From Phytopseudomonas argentinensis (lineage in GTDB: Bacteria > Pseudomonadota > Gammaproteobacteria > Pseudomonadales > Pseudomonadaceae), in the NCBI RefSeq assembly GCF_900113905.1, contig NZ_FORC01000002.1, forward strand, positions 248,001 to 312,000: a DNA stretch of 64,000 nt, in the 5' to 3' direction. The notes beneath the pieces are model-generated. The model worked only from the letters and a program-made list of their open reading frames with translations. It did no database searches and was not told where the DNA came from. The translations under genes and the position numbers were made by a program. Positions 38,777-48,891 of this stretch are shown piece after piece. Position 1 is the first letter of the stretch; each line of letters starts with the position of its first letter.

Positions 38777-38804
38777 AAACGTCAGCCAAGCAAAGAGGAT
38801 TGTC

Positions 38805-40100
38805 ATGAACAGCCATACCGCACTCGACGGCTACCAACTGGTGGTGCGCGCGCTGTCGGACCGTATCGTCGAGGCGCAAACGCCGATCCGCGTACTCGAC
38901 GCGGTGAAATGGGACGACTCCATCCGCCAGGGGTTTCTCAAGCACAAGGGGCGCGAGCTGCCGGCCATCGACCGCAGCTACTACGACAGCCGCCCGCTGG
39001 CGTTCGACCCGGCCGCCAAGAAGCTGGAATTCCAGAACATCGAGCGCGACATCACCCGCCAGCTCGGTCAGTTCAACCCGGTGGGGCAGATCATGCGCCG
39101 CATGTGCCGCGAGTACCGCATGGTGATTCGCATGCTGGAGGCGCGCGGCACCTCGGATTTCGGGCTGATTTCCCAGGAACTGTATGGTGCGGCGTCCGAC
39201 GCCTTCCATGCCGGTGATCCGACCCTGGCCGATCTGGGGCTGATGTTTTCCGGCTACCTGAACAACATCGACAGCCGCGGCGACCTCAAGGACGAGCCCA
39301 AGACGCTGAGCGCCAAGGACGCCGTCGCCTTGCTGCAGGGCCGGCTGAATCTGGTGTTCGGCGAGAGCGACAGCACCATCCGGGTGTTCGAGTCCGATGG
39401 CATTCTTGCCGATGCGGCGGCGGGTGCCGATTACATCAAGATCCGCAGCGACGCGATGTTCAACGAACGCGACGTCAAGGCGCTGGAGGTGCACGAAGGG
39501 TTGGTGCACGTGGCCACCACCCTCAACGGCCAGAATCAGCCGATCTGTACCTTCCTGGCCAAGGGGCCGCCCTCGTCGACGGTCACCCAGGAAGGCCTGG
39601 CCATCCTCATGGAGGTGATCGCCTTCGCCTCCTATCCGAGCCGCCTGCGCAAGCTGACCAATCGTACCCGGGCCATTCACATGGCCGAGCAGGGCGCCGA
39701 CTTTCTGCAGGTCTGCGATTTCTACCGCGAGCAGGGCTTCAGCCTGGAGGACAGCTACAGCAATGCCAGCCGTGCCTTCCGCGGCTCGGCGCCGGACGGT
39801 TTGCCCTTCACCAAGGACCTGTCGTACCTGAAGGGCTTCATCATGATCTACAACTACATCCAGCTAGCGGTGCGCAAAGGCAAGCTGGAACAGATCCCTT
39901 TATTGTTCTGCGGCAAGACCACGCTCGAGGATATGCGTACCCTACGCCAACTGGTCGATGAAGGGCTGGTGAGCCCGCCCAGGTACCTGCCGCAGCAGTT
40001 TCGCGACCTCAACTCGCTGTCGGCCTGGATGTGCTTCTCCAACTTCCTCAACCATTTGAGCCTGGATCGGATCGAAGCCGACTACGCCAACATTCTCTGA
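38805..40100 (+). CDS. QEGLA-motif (DUF1704) putative metalloprotein
   Basis: The protein is 431 residues from ATG 38805 behind AGAGGA. It matches the DUF1704 family, annotated as flavohemoglobin expression-modulating QEGLA motif proteins. It carries HEGLVH at 230-235 (an HExxH zinc-peptidase pattern) and TQEGLA near 261-266, with a Glu-rich downstream helix (AILMEVIAFASYPSRLRKL). The end, LFCGKTTLEDMRTLRQLVDEGLVSPPRYLPQQFRDL, is also family-typical. The HExxH followed by QEGLA resembles the metal-binding arrangement of tyrosine-carboxypeptidase-like enzymes, so peptidase activity is plausible but unproven. Confidence 0.85.
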   Translation: MNSHTALDGYQLVVRALSDRIVEAQTPIRVLDAVKWDDSIRQGFLKHKGRELPAIDRSYYDSRPLAFDPAAKKLEFQNIERDITRQLGQFNPVGQIMRRMCREYRMVIRMLEARGTSDFGLISQELYGAASDAFHAGDPTLADLGLMFSGYLNNIDSRGDLKDEPKTLSAKDAVALLQGRLNLVFGESDSTIRVFESDGILADAAAGADYIKIRSDAMFNERDVKALEVHEGLVHVATTLNGQNQPICTFLAKGPPSSTVTQEGLAILMEVIAFASYPSRLRKLTNRTRAIHMAEQGADFLQVCDFYREQGFSLEDSYSNASRAFRGSAPDGLPFTKDLSYLKGFIMIYNYIQLAVRKGKLEQIPLLFCGKTTLEDMRTLRQLVDEGLVSPPRYLPQQFRDLNSLSAWMCFSNFLNHLSLDRIEADYANIL

Positions 40101-40190
40101 GCACCAACTCGGGAGTGGCGGCGCGGCACGCGACCGCCCTTCACTTCGCCGAGCTGCCGTGGGCGGCCGGCTCGTACTCGAGATGTCGGC

Positions 40191-40493
40191 ATGACAGCGC
40201 GCAACCCCATCCCCCTGATTCTCACCGCCATTGGCAGCATCGCCGGCACCGTGGCGGTGCTCGGCTTCTACGGCTACCTGCATTTCGCCAAACCGGAGGA
40301 TGCCTTGCTGCTGGCCGAATTCACCATGCTCAAGACCGTGCCCGGCGAGGACTATCGAGTCAGCCTCAAACCCGCCGACCAGGTGGCGCAGTGCATCGAC
40401 GGCGTGCTGGTGCTGTTCGACCTGCAGCAAAAGGGCCTTAGCGGTGTGCTGGTCGACGACTCCAAGCGCGCGGTGCGCTGCAACCCTTCCTGA
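40191..40493 (+). CDS. Small single-TM protein
   Basis: The product is 100 residues. Residues 6-28 (IPLILTAIGSIAGTVAVLGFYGYL) form one membrane helix, and the remaining 70 residues are likely periplasmic, with a Cys pair (QCIDG and RCNPS) near the middle and C-terminus. I recognise no named family. A short hairpin (ACCCTG / CAGGGT, 40509-40526) after the stop may end transcription. The 3' end of this gene lies inside a degenerate direct repeat (see 40478-40591). Confidence 0.65.
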   Translation: MTARNPIPLILTAIGSIAGTVAVLGFYGYLHFAKPEDALLLAEFTMLKTVPGEDYRVSLKPADQVAQCIDGVLVLFDLQQKGLSGVLVDDSKRAVRCNPS

Positions 40494-40591
40494 TACCAGA
40501 AACGACAAACCCTGCTGGACCAGGGTGTCTGGTGAGGCAGCCCCCCACTCCCATGGGCGCAGGCTGGCTCAGGCAGGGCGGGGCGTTAGAC
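40478..40591. repeat. Direct repeat, copy A
   Basis: About 113 bases from GCTGCAACCCTTCC, overlapping the last codons of the small TM gene, through CCAGAAACGACAAACCC to GGCTCAGGCAGG. It aligns with 40710-40823 with many substitutions. The hairpin in this copy is decayed (ACCCTG / CAGGGT). Confidence 0.6.
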
Positions 40592-40709
40592 TTTAGGCGT
40601 CCTCGCCGAAGGCAGTACGCCGTGACAAGCTTCTGCAGATGAGCCGCCTGTGGCCGGTGGGCTGTTCGCCCGGGCTACGAGTGGCCGGCATGCCGGGCTG
40701 TCCTGCGCA

Positions 40710-40823
40710 GCTGCAACCCCTCCCGATGCCAGAAACGACAAACCCCGCCTGAGCGGGGTTTGTCTTGTGAGGTTGCCTGCACCCTTTGCAGTGCAGGCTT
40801 GCTCAGGCAGGCCGCAGCCTTAG
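40710..40823. repeat. Direct repeat, copy B
   Basis: It starts GCTGCAACCCCTCC, then CCAGAAACGACAAACCC, and ends GCTCAGGCAGG, in the same order as copy A 232 bases upstream. It contains the intact terminator hairpin at 40738-40763 and reaches the end of the OmpA-family gene. The 118 bases between the copies show nothing I recognise. Confidence 0.6.
40738..40763 (-). terminator. Terminator hairpin after the OmpA-family gene
   Basis: ACAAACCCCGC (40738-40748), loop CTGA, GCGGGGTTTGT (40753-40763); an 11-bp perfect stem. Read on the minus strand it follows the lptF-like gene by 56 bases. The T-run is short. Confidence 0.75.
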
Positions 40824-41605
40824 TTGCCCATCGACGAGCGAGGGGCGACCGGCTTGCTGTCGTTGGAAATGGTCACTTCCACACGACGGTTCATGGCGCG
40901 GCCGGCCGAGTCGCTGTTGCTGGCGACCGGGTATTCCTTGCCATAACCCTGGGCGACGATGCGCTCCGGACCAACGCCCTGCTTGATCAGTGCGGCGCGA
41001 ACGGAGTTGGCACGGCGCTCGGACAGGCTCTGGTTGTACTGAGCCGAGCCGGTGCTGTCGGTGTAGCCTTCGACGATCACCTTGCGGTCCGGGTTTTCCT
41101 GCAGGAACTGGGCGAGCTTGGTGATGTTGTGCATGCCGCCGGGCTTGAGCTCGGAACGATCGAGGTCGAACAGCACGTCACCGAAGGTCACCAGGGTGCC
41201 GCGCTCGGTCTGCTTGGCGTTCATGCTCTCCTGCAGCTGCTTGATCTGCGCATCACGGGCATCCAGGCGGGCCTGGGCACGCTGGGCGCTGCTCTGCTCC
41301 AGGTTCTGCTCGGTGGTACGCAGGGCGATGGTCTGCTCGGCCAGCTCGATACGCTTGTTGGCCAGGTAGGACAGCTGGTCAACGCGCTTCTCGTCTTCTT
41401 TCTCGCGGTAGGCTTTTTCCGCACGCTCCAGCGCTTCACCGGCGTCCTTGGTTTCCAGGGCGGCGACTTTTACCGACTCAGGGTTGGTCTGCAGGCTGGA
41501 GTAGCTGCTGCGCGCCTGTTCCAGGTTGACGTTGGGCTTGGAGGCACAGGCGGCCAGGCCGACGCTCAGCGCCAGCAGGGCAGGAATCATCACTTGATTA
41601 CGCAT
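40820..41605 (-). CDS. OmpA-family outer-membrane lipoprotein (LptF-like)
   Basis: The protein is 261 residues. Lipobox LAAC at about residue 20 marks a lipoprotein. Residues 25-130 are helical and coiled-coil (DUF4398-like), and the C-terminal 120 residues form a peptidoglycan-binding OmpA domain: VLFDLDRSELKPGG, VIVEGYTDSTGSAQYNQSLSERRANSVRAALIKQGV and MNRRVEV. The P. aeruginosa counterpart in the same gene order is lipotoxin F (called lptF there), not the LPS-export LptF. It is downstream of and co-oriented with another DUF4398 lipoprotein gene, 44 bases away. Confidence 0.88.
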   Translation of the reverse strand: MRNQVMIPALLALSVGLAACASKPNVNLEQARSSYSSLQTNPESVKVAALETKDAGEALERAEKAYREKEDEKRVDQLSYLANKRIELAEQTIALRTTEQNLEQSSAQRAQARLDARDAQIKQLQESMNAKQTERGTLVTFGDVLFDLDRSELKPGGMHNITKLAQFLQENPDRKVIVEGYTDSTGSAQYNQSLSERRANSVRAALIKQGVGPERIVAQGYGKEYPVASNSDSAGRAMNRRVEVTISNDSKPVAPRSSMGN

Positions 41606-41649
41606 GGTCGTTCATCCTTCTATGAATTGGCGAAAGCTGTCGTGGGGCG

Positions 41650-42075
41650 TTACTGCTGCTGACCCTGGGTACGGATCTGCTGGGCGCCACGCATACCTTC
41701 CTGACGCAGTTCCTCGATGCCCTGCTGAGCATCCTTGAGCGCCTTGTCAGCCTTGGCGGCCTGAGTCTTGCGGGTGGCTACGCGAGCGTCCCACTCGGCC
41801 TGTTCGGCCAGGCGCTTGGCTTCTTCGTAATTCTTCTCGACCAGTTCCAGTTCGGCCTGCTTGAGCTTGTCCTGCGCGGACTTGGTCTCTACCGCGGCGA
41901 ACTCGGTGCCACCGGAACTCACGGCTTCGTTGACCGCCGATTTGGTTACGGCCATTTGTTCGCTGGGCGGATTACCGGCGCAACCAGCCAGCAGCAGGCT
42001 GCTGCCAATGGCCAGCGCAGCGACCTTCCAGCTGGCCAGTTGAGTACGAGCGTTTGGGGCAGTTTTAGTGGTCAT
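41650..42075 (-). CDS. DUF4398 lipoprotein
   Basis: The product is 141 residues from ATG 42075, with lipobox LLAGC at about residue 31. The mature protein is almost wholly helical and charged (AVETKSAQDKLKQAELELVEKNYEEAKRLAEQAEWDARVATRKTQAAKADKALKDAQQGIEELRQEG), matching the DUF4398 region that also forms the front of the OmpA-family protein encoded next. The two probably act together at the outer membrane. The long 5' region upstream contains an AlgU-like promoter. Confidence 0.85.
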   Translation of the reverse strand: MTTKTAPNARTQLASWKVAALAIGSSLLLAGCAGNPPSEQMAVTKSAVNEAVSSGGTEFAAVETKSAQDKLKQAELELVEKNYEEAKRLAEQAEWDARVATRKTQAAKADKALKDAQQGIEELRQEGMRGAQQIRTQGQQQ

Positions 42076-42144
42076 GGTGCAACTCCGTTGGTAAATACCT
42101 GGCAAAACAGTCGGTTTCCACGATGGTTACCTGCCGTGCGGGAC

Positions 42145-42172
42145 TCAGGAGCGAGCGCGGCTGAGTAAGTTT
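42145..42172 (-). promoter_or_regulatory. Candidate AlgU (sigma-22) promoter
   Basis: Read on the minus strand: AAACTT (42172-42167), 17 bases, then CCTGA (42149-42145). The AlgU consensus is GAACTT-N16/17-TCTGA. It lies 70 bases before the start codon of the DUF4398-lptF-like operon, whose P. aeruginosa counterpart is known to be AlgU-dependent. Confidence 0.5.
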
Positions 42173-42343
42173 TTTCCCGCCGACCGGTGGTCGGTAACGG
42201 CATAGTTCTGTGAGTTGGCGACGGCTGGAAACGTTCAGCAAAAAACTGCGATTTGCCGGATTCGCGTCGCCAGAAAATCGGCGTAGGCCCCGTCAACCGC
42301 GGACTTCGCCACTCCTGCTGATCGCTCAGGGCATGCTCGGCGG

Positions 42344-42670
42344 CTACTCGGTATCGAGTTCCTGGCGGTAATGACGGGCCAGTTCGAGAAAACGCGGGGT
42401 CGGCCCGATGTCCTCGTAGATGGGGTTGCCTTCCTCGTCGTTGGCCACCACTTGAGTGCCCTGCACGTAGGGCAGGCTGGCCTCGAGATCTTCCAGGGCG
42501 GCGCCCAGCAGCTCGGCGAGCAGGTCTTCGGGGCGGCGCTTGGGGTACATGTGGCTGAGCGCCGCCAGGCGTGCAGCCGCCTCAAGATCCAGGTGAACCT
42601 GGTAGGGCGTACTGGCCAGGCGGCCGGTGGCGTGCTGTTCCCATTGCTGGACGAGCTGGCGGATCTTCAT
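42344..42670 (-). CDS. Conserved small cytoplasmic protein upstream of ppc
   Basis: The protein is 108 residues, starting at ATG 42670; the longer frame upstream is not plausible. It reads KIRQLVQQWEQHATGRLASTPYQVHLDLEAAARLAALSHMYPKRRPEDLLAELLGAALEDLEASLPYVQGTQVV, then DEEGNPIYEDIGPTPRFLELARHYRQEL. The middle segment resembles a short ribbon-helix-helix-like strand and two helices, with an acidic C-terminal tail. Some databases, as I recall, label similar Pseudomonas proteins pilin assembly, with no experiment I know of. It is divergent from ppc. Confidence 0.7.
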   Translation of the reverse strand: MKIRQLVQQWEQHATGRLASTPYQVHLDLEAAARLAALSHMYPKRRPEDLLAELLGAALEDLEASLPYVQGTQVVANDEEGNPIYEDIGPTPRFLELARHYRQELDTE

Positions 42671-42834
42671 AGGTACCTCGGTGCAGGGGTGTTTGCTAGA
42701 GACAGGCGCAGGCTGGCGGCGTTCCGGTTGCCGCGTGCAGTGCCTGGCGCCTGCTGCTTTGCTCGCATTGCGGCTTGTCAGGTGCTTCGCGGCTGGGCAA
42801 TCTGCAGGTTCACGCAACGGCGCAGGAGACTGGT

Positions 42835-45471
42835 ATGACGCAAATCGATGCACGTCTACGCGAGGACGTTCACCAGCTTGGTGAGTTGCTCGGCAGTACC
42901 ATCCGCGACCAGCATGGCGAGGCCTTTCTCGACAAGATCGAGCGTATTCGCAAGGGGGCCAAGGCCGCGCGGCAAGGCTCGGCCGACGGCGCGCGGCAGC
43001 TCAGCGAGACCCTTGACGGGCTGCACGACGACGAGCTGCTGCCGGTGGCCCGCGCCTTCAACCAGTTTCTCAACCTGGCCAATATCGCCGAGCAGTACCA
43101 CCGGGTGCGTCGCCGCGATACGGGCGAGGCGCAACCGTTCGAGAACCGCGTGTTCGACGAGCTGCTGCAGCGCCTGCGCGCCAATGGTCATGATCGCCAG
43201 GCCCTCGCGCGACAGGTCGCGCAGCTGGATATCGAACTGGTGCTCACTGCGCACCCCACGGAGGTGTCGCGGCGCACCCTGATCCAGAAATACGATGCCA
43301 TCGCCGCGCAACTGGCCGAACAGGATCACCGCGACCTGTCGGCTGCCGAGCGCGAGGCCATCACCAGCCGTCTGCAGCGGCTGATCGCCGAGGCCTGGCA
43401 CACCGAGGAGATTCGTCGCGTACGCCCCACGCCAGTGGACGAGGCCAAGTGGGGCTTCGCGGTGATCGAGAATTCCCTGTGGCATGCGCTGCCAACGGTG
43501 ATGCGCAAGGCCGACCAGGCGTTGCAGCGCGAAACCGGGCAACGCCTGCCACTGGACGCCGCACCGATTCGCTTCGCCTCGTGGATGGGCGGCGATCGCG
43601 ATGGCAACCCCAATGTCACCGCCACGATCACCCGCGAGGTGCTGCTGCTGGCGCGCTGGATGGCCGCCGACCTGTACCTGCGCGACATCGACAACCTGGC
43701 CGCCGAGCTGTCCATGCAGCGCTCCAACGACGAGCTGCGCGCACGCGCCGGCGATAGTGCAGAGCCCTACCGCGCGGTGCTCAAGCAATTGCGCGAGCGG
43801 TTGCGTGCTACCCGCACCTGGGCCCATGAGTCGCTTTCCGGCCCGGTCAGTGCATCGGCGCAGGTGCTGCACGACAACGCCGACCTGCGCGAGCCCCTCG
43901 AGCTCTGCTATCGATCCCTGCATGACTGCGGCATGGGCGTGATCGCCGATGGCCCGCTGCTGGATTTCCTGCGCCGGGTGGGCACCTTCGGGCTGTTCCT
44001 GGTGCGCCTCGACGTGCGGCAGGACGCCACCCGCCATGCTTCAGCCATGGCCGAGATCACCGAGTACCTGGGCCTGGGTCGCTACGACAGCTGGGACGAA
44101 GAGCAGCGGCTGGCGTTCCTGCAGGGTGAGCTGAGCGGTCGCCGGCCCTTGTTGCCCGCCGACTTCGACCCCAGCGCCGACACCGCCGAAGTGCTCGCCA
44201 CCTGCCGCGAAGTGGCAGCTGCGCCGGCGGCCTCGCTGGGCTCCTATGTGATCTCCATGGCCGGCGCCGCCTCGGACGTGCTTGCCGTGCAACTGTTGCT
44301 CAAGGAAGCCGGGCTGCGCCGCCCCATGCGTGTGGTGCCGCTGTTCGAAACCCTGGCGGACCTGGACAACGCCGCCGTCGCCATCGAACGGCTGCTCGGC
44401 CTGCCGGACTATCGCGCCGGTCTGCAGGGGCCACAGGAAGTGATGATCGGCTACTCGGATTCCGCCAAGGATGCCGGCACCACCGCGGCCGCCTGGGCGC
44501 AGTACCGTGCCCAGGAAAGTCTGGTGCGCATCTGCCGTGAGCATGACGTCGAGCTGCTGCTGTTCCATGGCCGTGGCGGTACCGTGGGACGTGGTGGCGG
44601 CCCGGCCCACGAGGCGATTCTGTCGCAGCCACCCGGTTCGGTGAACGGGCGTTTCCGCACCACCGAGCAGGGCGAGATGATCCGCTTCAAGTTCGGCATG
44701 CCGGATATCGCCGAACAGAACCTCAATCTGTACCTGGCCGCGGTGCTGGAAGCCACCCTGCTACCGCCGCCCGTGCCGCGACAGGCCTGGCGAGAGCAGA
44801 TGGACAAGCTGGCCGCTGACGGCGTGGCCACCTACCGCAGCGTGGTGCGCGAGCATCCGCAGTTCGTCGAGTACTTCCGCCAGGCCACGCCCGAGCAGGA
44901 GCTCGGCCGCTTGCCCCTCGGCAGCCGGCCAGCCAAGCGGCGTGAAGGCGGGGTGGAGAGCCTGCGCGCCATCCCATGGATTTTCGCCTGGACCCAGACG
45001 CGCCTGATGCTGCCCGCCTGGCTGGGCTGGGAAGCCGCGCTGCGCGAGGCACTGGCCCGTGGTGAAGGTGACCGATTGCGCGAGATGCGTGAGCAGTGGC
45101 CGTTCTTCCGCACACGTATCGACATGCTGGAGATGGTGCTGGCCAAGGCCGATGAGTCGATCGCCAGGCTGTACGACGAGCGTCTGGTGGACAGCGATCT
45201 GCATCCCCTGGGCGCGCATTTACGCGACCTATTGTCGCAGGCGAGCGAGGTGGTGCTGAACCTGACCGGGCAATCGCAGCTGCTGGTGCACAGCCCCGAG
45301 ACCCTGGAATTCATCACCGTACGCAACACCTACCTCGATCCGCTGCACTTGCTGCAGGCCGAGTTGCTGGCCCGTTCGCGGCAGCGTGAGCAGCAGCCCG
45401 GCAGCGCTCTGGAGCAGGCGCTGCTGGTCAGCGTGGCGGGTATCGCGGCGGGGCTGCGCAACACCGGTTGA
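42835..45471 (+). CDS. ppc: Phosphoenolpyruvate carboxylase
   Basis: PEPC, 878 residues from ATG 42835 behind AGGAGA, makes oxaloacetate from PEP and bicarbonate to refill the TCA cycle. The first catalytic motif [13 protein letters not shown] contains the key His. The second part has [45 protein letters not shown]. The C-terminus ends in RNTG, as in nearly all PEPCs, where Asn binds allosteric aspartate. Length and motifs are complete. Confidence 0.96.
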   Translation: MTQIDARLREDVHQLGELLGSTIRDQHGEAFLDKIERIRKGAKAARQGSADGARQLSETLDGLHDDELLPVARAFNQFLNLANIAEQYHRVRRRDTGEAQPFENRVFDELLQRLRANGHDRQALARQVAQLDIELVLTAHPTEVSRRTLIQKYDAIAAQLAEQDHRDLSAAEREAITSRLQRLIAEAWHTEEIRRVRPTPVDEAKWGFAVIENSLWHALPTVMRKADQALQRETGQRLPLDAAPIRFASWMGGDRDGNPNVTATITREVLLLARWMAADLYLRDIDNLAAELSMQRSNDELRARAGDSAEPYRAVLKQLRERLRATRTWAHESLSGPVSASAQVLHDNADLREPLELCYRSLHDCGMGVIADGPLLDFLRRVGTFGLFLVRLDVRQDATRHASAMAEITEYLGLGRYDSWDEEQRLAFLQGELSGRRPLLPADFDPSADTAEVLATCREVAAAPAASLGSYVISMAGAASDVLAVQLLLKEAGLRRPMRVVPLFETLADLDNAAVAIERLLGLPDYRAGLQGPQEVMIGYSDSAKDAGTTAAAWAQYRAQESLVRICREHDVELLLFHGRGGTVGRGGGPAHEAILSQPPGSVNGRFRTTEQGEMIRFKFGMPDIAEQNLNLYLAAVLEATLLPPPVPRQAWREQMDKLAADGVATYRSVVREHPQFVEYFRQATPEQELGRLPLGSRPAKRREGGVESLRAIPWIFAWTQTRLMLPAWLGWEAALREALARGEGDRLREMREQWPFFRTRIDMLEMVLAKADESIARLYDERLVDSDLHPLGAHLRDLLSQASEVVLNLTGQSQLLVHSPETLEFITVRNTYLDPLHLLQAELLARSRQREQQPGSALEQALLVSVAGIAAGLRNTG

Positions 45472-46453
<982 letters not shown>

Positions 46454-46467
46454 CCTGACCTACGCCA

Positions 46468-46500
46468 ACAACGGCCCGCTTGCGGGCCGTTGTCGTTTCT
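46468..46500 (+). terminator. Rho-independent terminator after adk
   Basis: ACAACGGCCCGC (46468-46479) and GCGGGCCGTTGT (46482-46493) form a perfect 12-base inverted repeat, with the terminal base pairs around TT opening as a loop. CGTTTCT follows. Confidence 0.85.
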
Positions 46501-46707
46501 GGGCATGCCAGGGCGGGCTAGGGCCCGGCTCGAGTCGCTGGTGGGCAGCCACCGTCGCCGCCGTTTCGTTACTATCGGGCTTCCCACCGCCATCAGGCAT
46601 GCTCCGAGTGCCAACCGGCGCGCCCATGCGTCTGCTGGTTGCTCGACCGCCACCAACAGCGTCGAGAAAGGCGGCCATAACCACCACCCCCCAGCAGAGT
46701 GCATTCC

Positions 46708-47487
46708 ATGACCCAGAACAGAAGATTCGCCTGCTTGCCCATCGCCCTGGTATCGGCGCTGAGTGCATCCGTCGCCCTGGCCGACGGCGCCGCCGAGAAG
46801 CACGAGTGCTCGGTAGACCAGTTCAGCATGGCATTGCGTTACCAGCAGCAATCCGCGGAAGTTCGCGCCTTGCAGATGCAGGCCTACAACATCGCCACCG
46901 AGAAGCTCGACGCCGCCGTGGCGGCCGCCGAGGATCCTTCCAAACTGGCCATCGTCACCGATGTGGACGAAACGGTGATCGACAACTCCGCGTTGCTGGC
47001 GCGCGACCTTGCCAACTGCCACACCTACGATGGCTGGGACACCTGGCTGCCGTGGGAGCGCGATGGTGATCCGGTGCTGATCCCCGGGGCCAGGAAGTTC
47101 CTCGAGCACGCCGACAAGCTGGGCGTGACCATCCGCTATGTGTCCGACCGTTCCGAGGAGCAGAAGGCCTACACCCTCAAGGCCTTGGAGAAGCTCGACC
47201 TGCCCCAGGTCAGCGCCGACAGCGTGCTGCTGCTCGGGCCGCCCAAGGTCGAGCGCCGTGCGCTGGTAGCCAAGGACCATCGTATCGTGATGCTGCTCGG
47301 CGACACCCTGCACGACTTCGACGCACGCTTTCGCAAGACCCCGGTGGCCGAGCAGCGGGCGACCGCCGAAGCCGAGTCGGCGAAGTGGGGCACCGAGTGG
47401 ATCGTGTTCCCGAATGCCGGCTACGGCACCTGGTCCAAGGAGCCGCTCAAGGCCTGGGATGCCAAGCCCGTCATCGAGAAGTGGTAA
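46708..47487 (+). CDS. Periplasmic acid phosphatase, e(P4)/class C-like HAD family
   Basis: The product is 259 residues from ATG 46708; GTG at 46699 is an alternative. Residues 1-25 are a signal peptide (ALVSALSASVALA) without a lipobox Cys. The HAD motif DVDETVIDNSA carries the two catalytic Asp, followed by WDTWLPWERD, YVSDRSEEQKAYT and LLGDTLHDFDARFRK. This is the layout of 5'-nucleotidase e(P4) and class C acid phosphatases, which release phosphate from nucleotides in the periplasm. Unlike e(P4) it is probably soluble. It is transcribed after the adk terminator. Confidence 0.85.
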   Translation: MTQNRRFACLPIALVSALSASVALADGAAEKHECSVDQFSMALRYQQQSAEVRALQMQAYNIATEKLDAAVAAAEDPSKLAIVTDVDETVIDNSALLARDLANCHTYDGWDTWLPWERDGDPVLIPGARKFLEHADKLGVTIRYVSDRSEEQKAYTLKALEKLDLPQVSADSVLLLGPPKVERRALVAKDHRIVMLLGDTLHDFDARFRKTPVAEQRATAEAESAKWGTEWIVFPNAGYGTWSKEPLKAWDAKPVIEKW

Positions 47488-47666
47488 AGGGTCTGGCGGA
47501 TCGCTGATCCGCTGGCTGGCCGGCGCGTGCCTGGCGCGGCTGATGTGCTCAGGCGCTCGCCTGGCCGCCGAGCGTCCTTTCGGCAGGCCGGTTGGCTCGC
47601 TGCGCTGGAAAAAAACGGCCCAAACCGTTTTAATGCCCGCCCGCTCAGCCACCTCTACAGATTGCC

Positions 47667-48359
47667 ATGACCACTCTGCTGGCCCTCGATACCGCTACCG
47701 AAGCCTGCTCCGTCGCCTTGCTGCATGACGGCCGCGTAACGAGCCACTACGAGGTGATTCCACGCCTGCATGCGCAGAAGCTGTTGCCGATGATCAAGGC
47801 GCTGCTGGCCGAGCAGGGCGTTGCGCTGTCGGTGTTGGATGCCATCGCCTTTGGGCGCGGCCCGGGCGCCTTCACCGGCGTGCGCATCGCCATCGGCGTG
47901 GTGCAGGGGCTGGCCTTCGCCCTGGATCGCCCGGTGCTGCCGGTTTCCAACCTGGCGGTGCTGGCCCAGCGTGCACAGCGTGAGCATGGCGCCGGCCAGG
48001 TGGCTGCGGCCATCGATGCGCGTATGGATGAAGTGTACTGGGGCTGCTACCGCGCCGAAGCGGGCGAGATGCGTCTGGTTGGTCGCGAGGCGGTGCTGGC
48101 TCCGGAGCTGGCCCAATTGCCAGGGGACGCCCAGGGCCCGTGGTTCGGTGCCGGCACCGGCTGGGGAACCTTCGCCGAACGTCTCCGTGGCCAGGTCGCT
48201 GCCTGCGACGGCAGCATGCTGCCCCATGCCGAAGACCTGCTCAGCCTGGCCCGTTTCGCCTGGGCCCGTGGCGAGGCGGTGGTGGCCGACCAGGCCCAGC
48301 CGATCTACCTGCGTGATCAGGTCGCTACCCCGAAAATGCCGCCACCGGCGGGCTTTTGA
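47667..48359 (+). CDS. tsaB: TsaB, tRNA t6A modification protein
   Basis: TsaB (formerly YeaZ), 230 residues, partners TsaD, TsaE and TsaC in making t6A37 on ANN-decoding tRNAs. The N-terminal ASKHA fold has LLALDTATEACSVALLHDG, then IPRLHAQKLLPMIKALL, AIAFGRGPGAFTGVRIAIGVVQGLAFAL and PVSNLAVLAQRA. It is essential in most bacteria. The gene lies 307 bases before the DUF72 gene's region and is probably followed by the short ORF at 48479. Confidence 0.95.
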   Translation: MTTLLALDTATEACSVALLHDGRVTSHYEVIPRLHAQKLLPMIKALLAEQGVALSVLDAIAFGRGPGAFTGVRIAIGVVQGLAFALDRPVLPVSNLAVLAQRAQREHGAGQVAAAIDARMDEVYWGCYRAEAGEMRLVGREAVLAPELAQLPGDAQGPWFGAGTGWGTFAERLRGQVAACDGSMLPHAEDLLSLARFAWARGEAVVADQAQPIYLRDQVATPKMPPPAGF

Positions 48360-48478
48360 ACGCCAGGCGACGAGAGGGTCGTCCTTTTGTCGTCAACTTC
48401 TCGGCATCCATTGCCAAGGATTCATGGCGCGGCTAAATTGCCAGTACTTCCGCACGCCTTCCTGCCGAGCCTTCATTG

Positions 48479-48820
48479 ATGCGTATCGACGGTAACATCG
48501 CGCCCTACTCACCGGATCGTGGCCCCCGCTCGGGGACCGCGGTTACGCCTTATCGCGAGGCGAACCGGGAAGTAGAGGTAAAGCGCGAGCAACCGGCACC
48601 GACGGCAGGCACCCAGGGCTTCGAACAGACGCCGCAGATCCGTCGCGTGCAGCAGAGCAACGCCAGCACCGACTACTATCCGGTGCGCTCGGCCGACACC
48701 ACCTACCAGCCGGCCATCAGCAACCGCGCCGCCCAGGCCATCGCTAGCTACAGCAGCACCGCGGCGTTCGCCCGTGACGTGGATGCTCAGCAGGTGCTGG
48801 GCCTCGACCTTTACGCCTGA
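48479..48820 (+). CDS. Small conserved Pseudomonas-type protein
   Basis: The product is 113 residues, starting at ATG 48479 (TTG 48476 is less likely). It is low in hydrophobic residues and rich in Arg/Glu/Pro/Tyr in the front half (APYSPDRGPRSGTAVTPYREANREVEVKREQPAPTAG), with a more ordered end (NRAAQAIASYSSTAAFARDVDAQQVLGLDLYA). There is no signal peptide or membrane segment. The composition suggests a partly disordered cytoplasmic protein. A gene in this place is common in Pseudomonas (from memory), but no function is known. Confidence 0.6.
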   Translation: MRIDGNIAPYSPDRGPRSGTAVTPYREANREVEVKREQPAPTAGTQGFEQTPQIRRVQQSNASTDYYPVRSADTTYQPAISNRAAQAIASYSSTAAFARDVDAQQVLGLDLYA

Positions 48821-48891
48821 TCGACTTGTGGTCGGCCTGACTCGCCTGGGTCAGGCACAATAGGCGTTTTAGTCTGCCCTGCGATTTTCTG

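Noticed and set aside
40478..40823. CRISPR-like repeat pair
   Set aside because: Only two degenerate copies of 113 bases, no uniform spacing and no cas genes.
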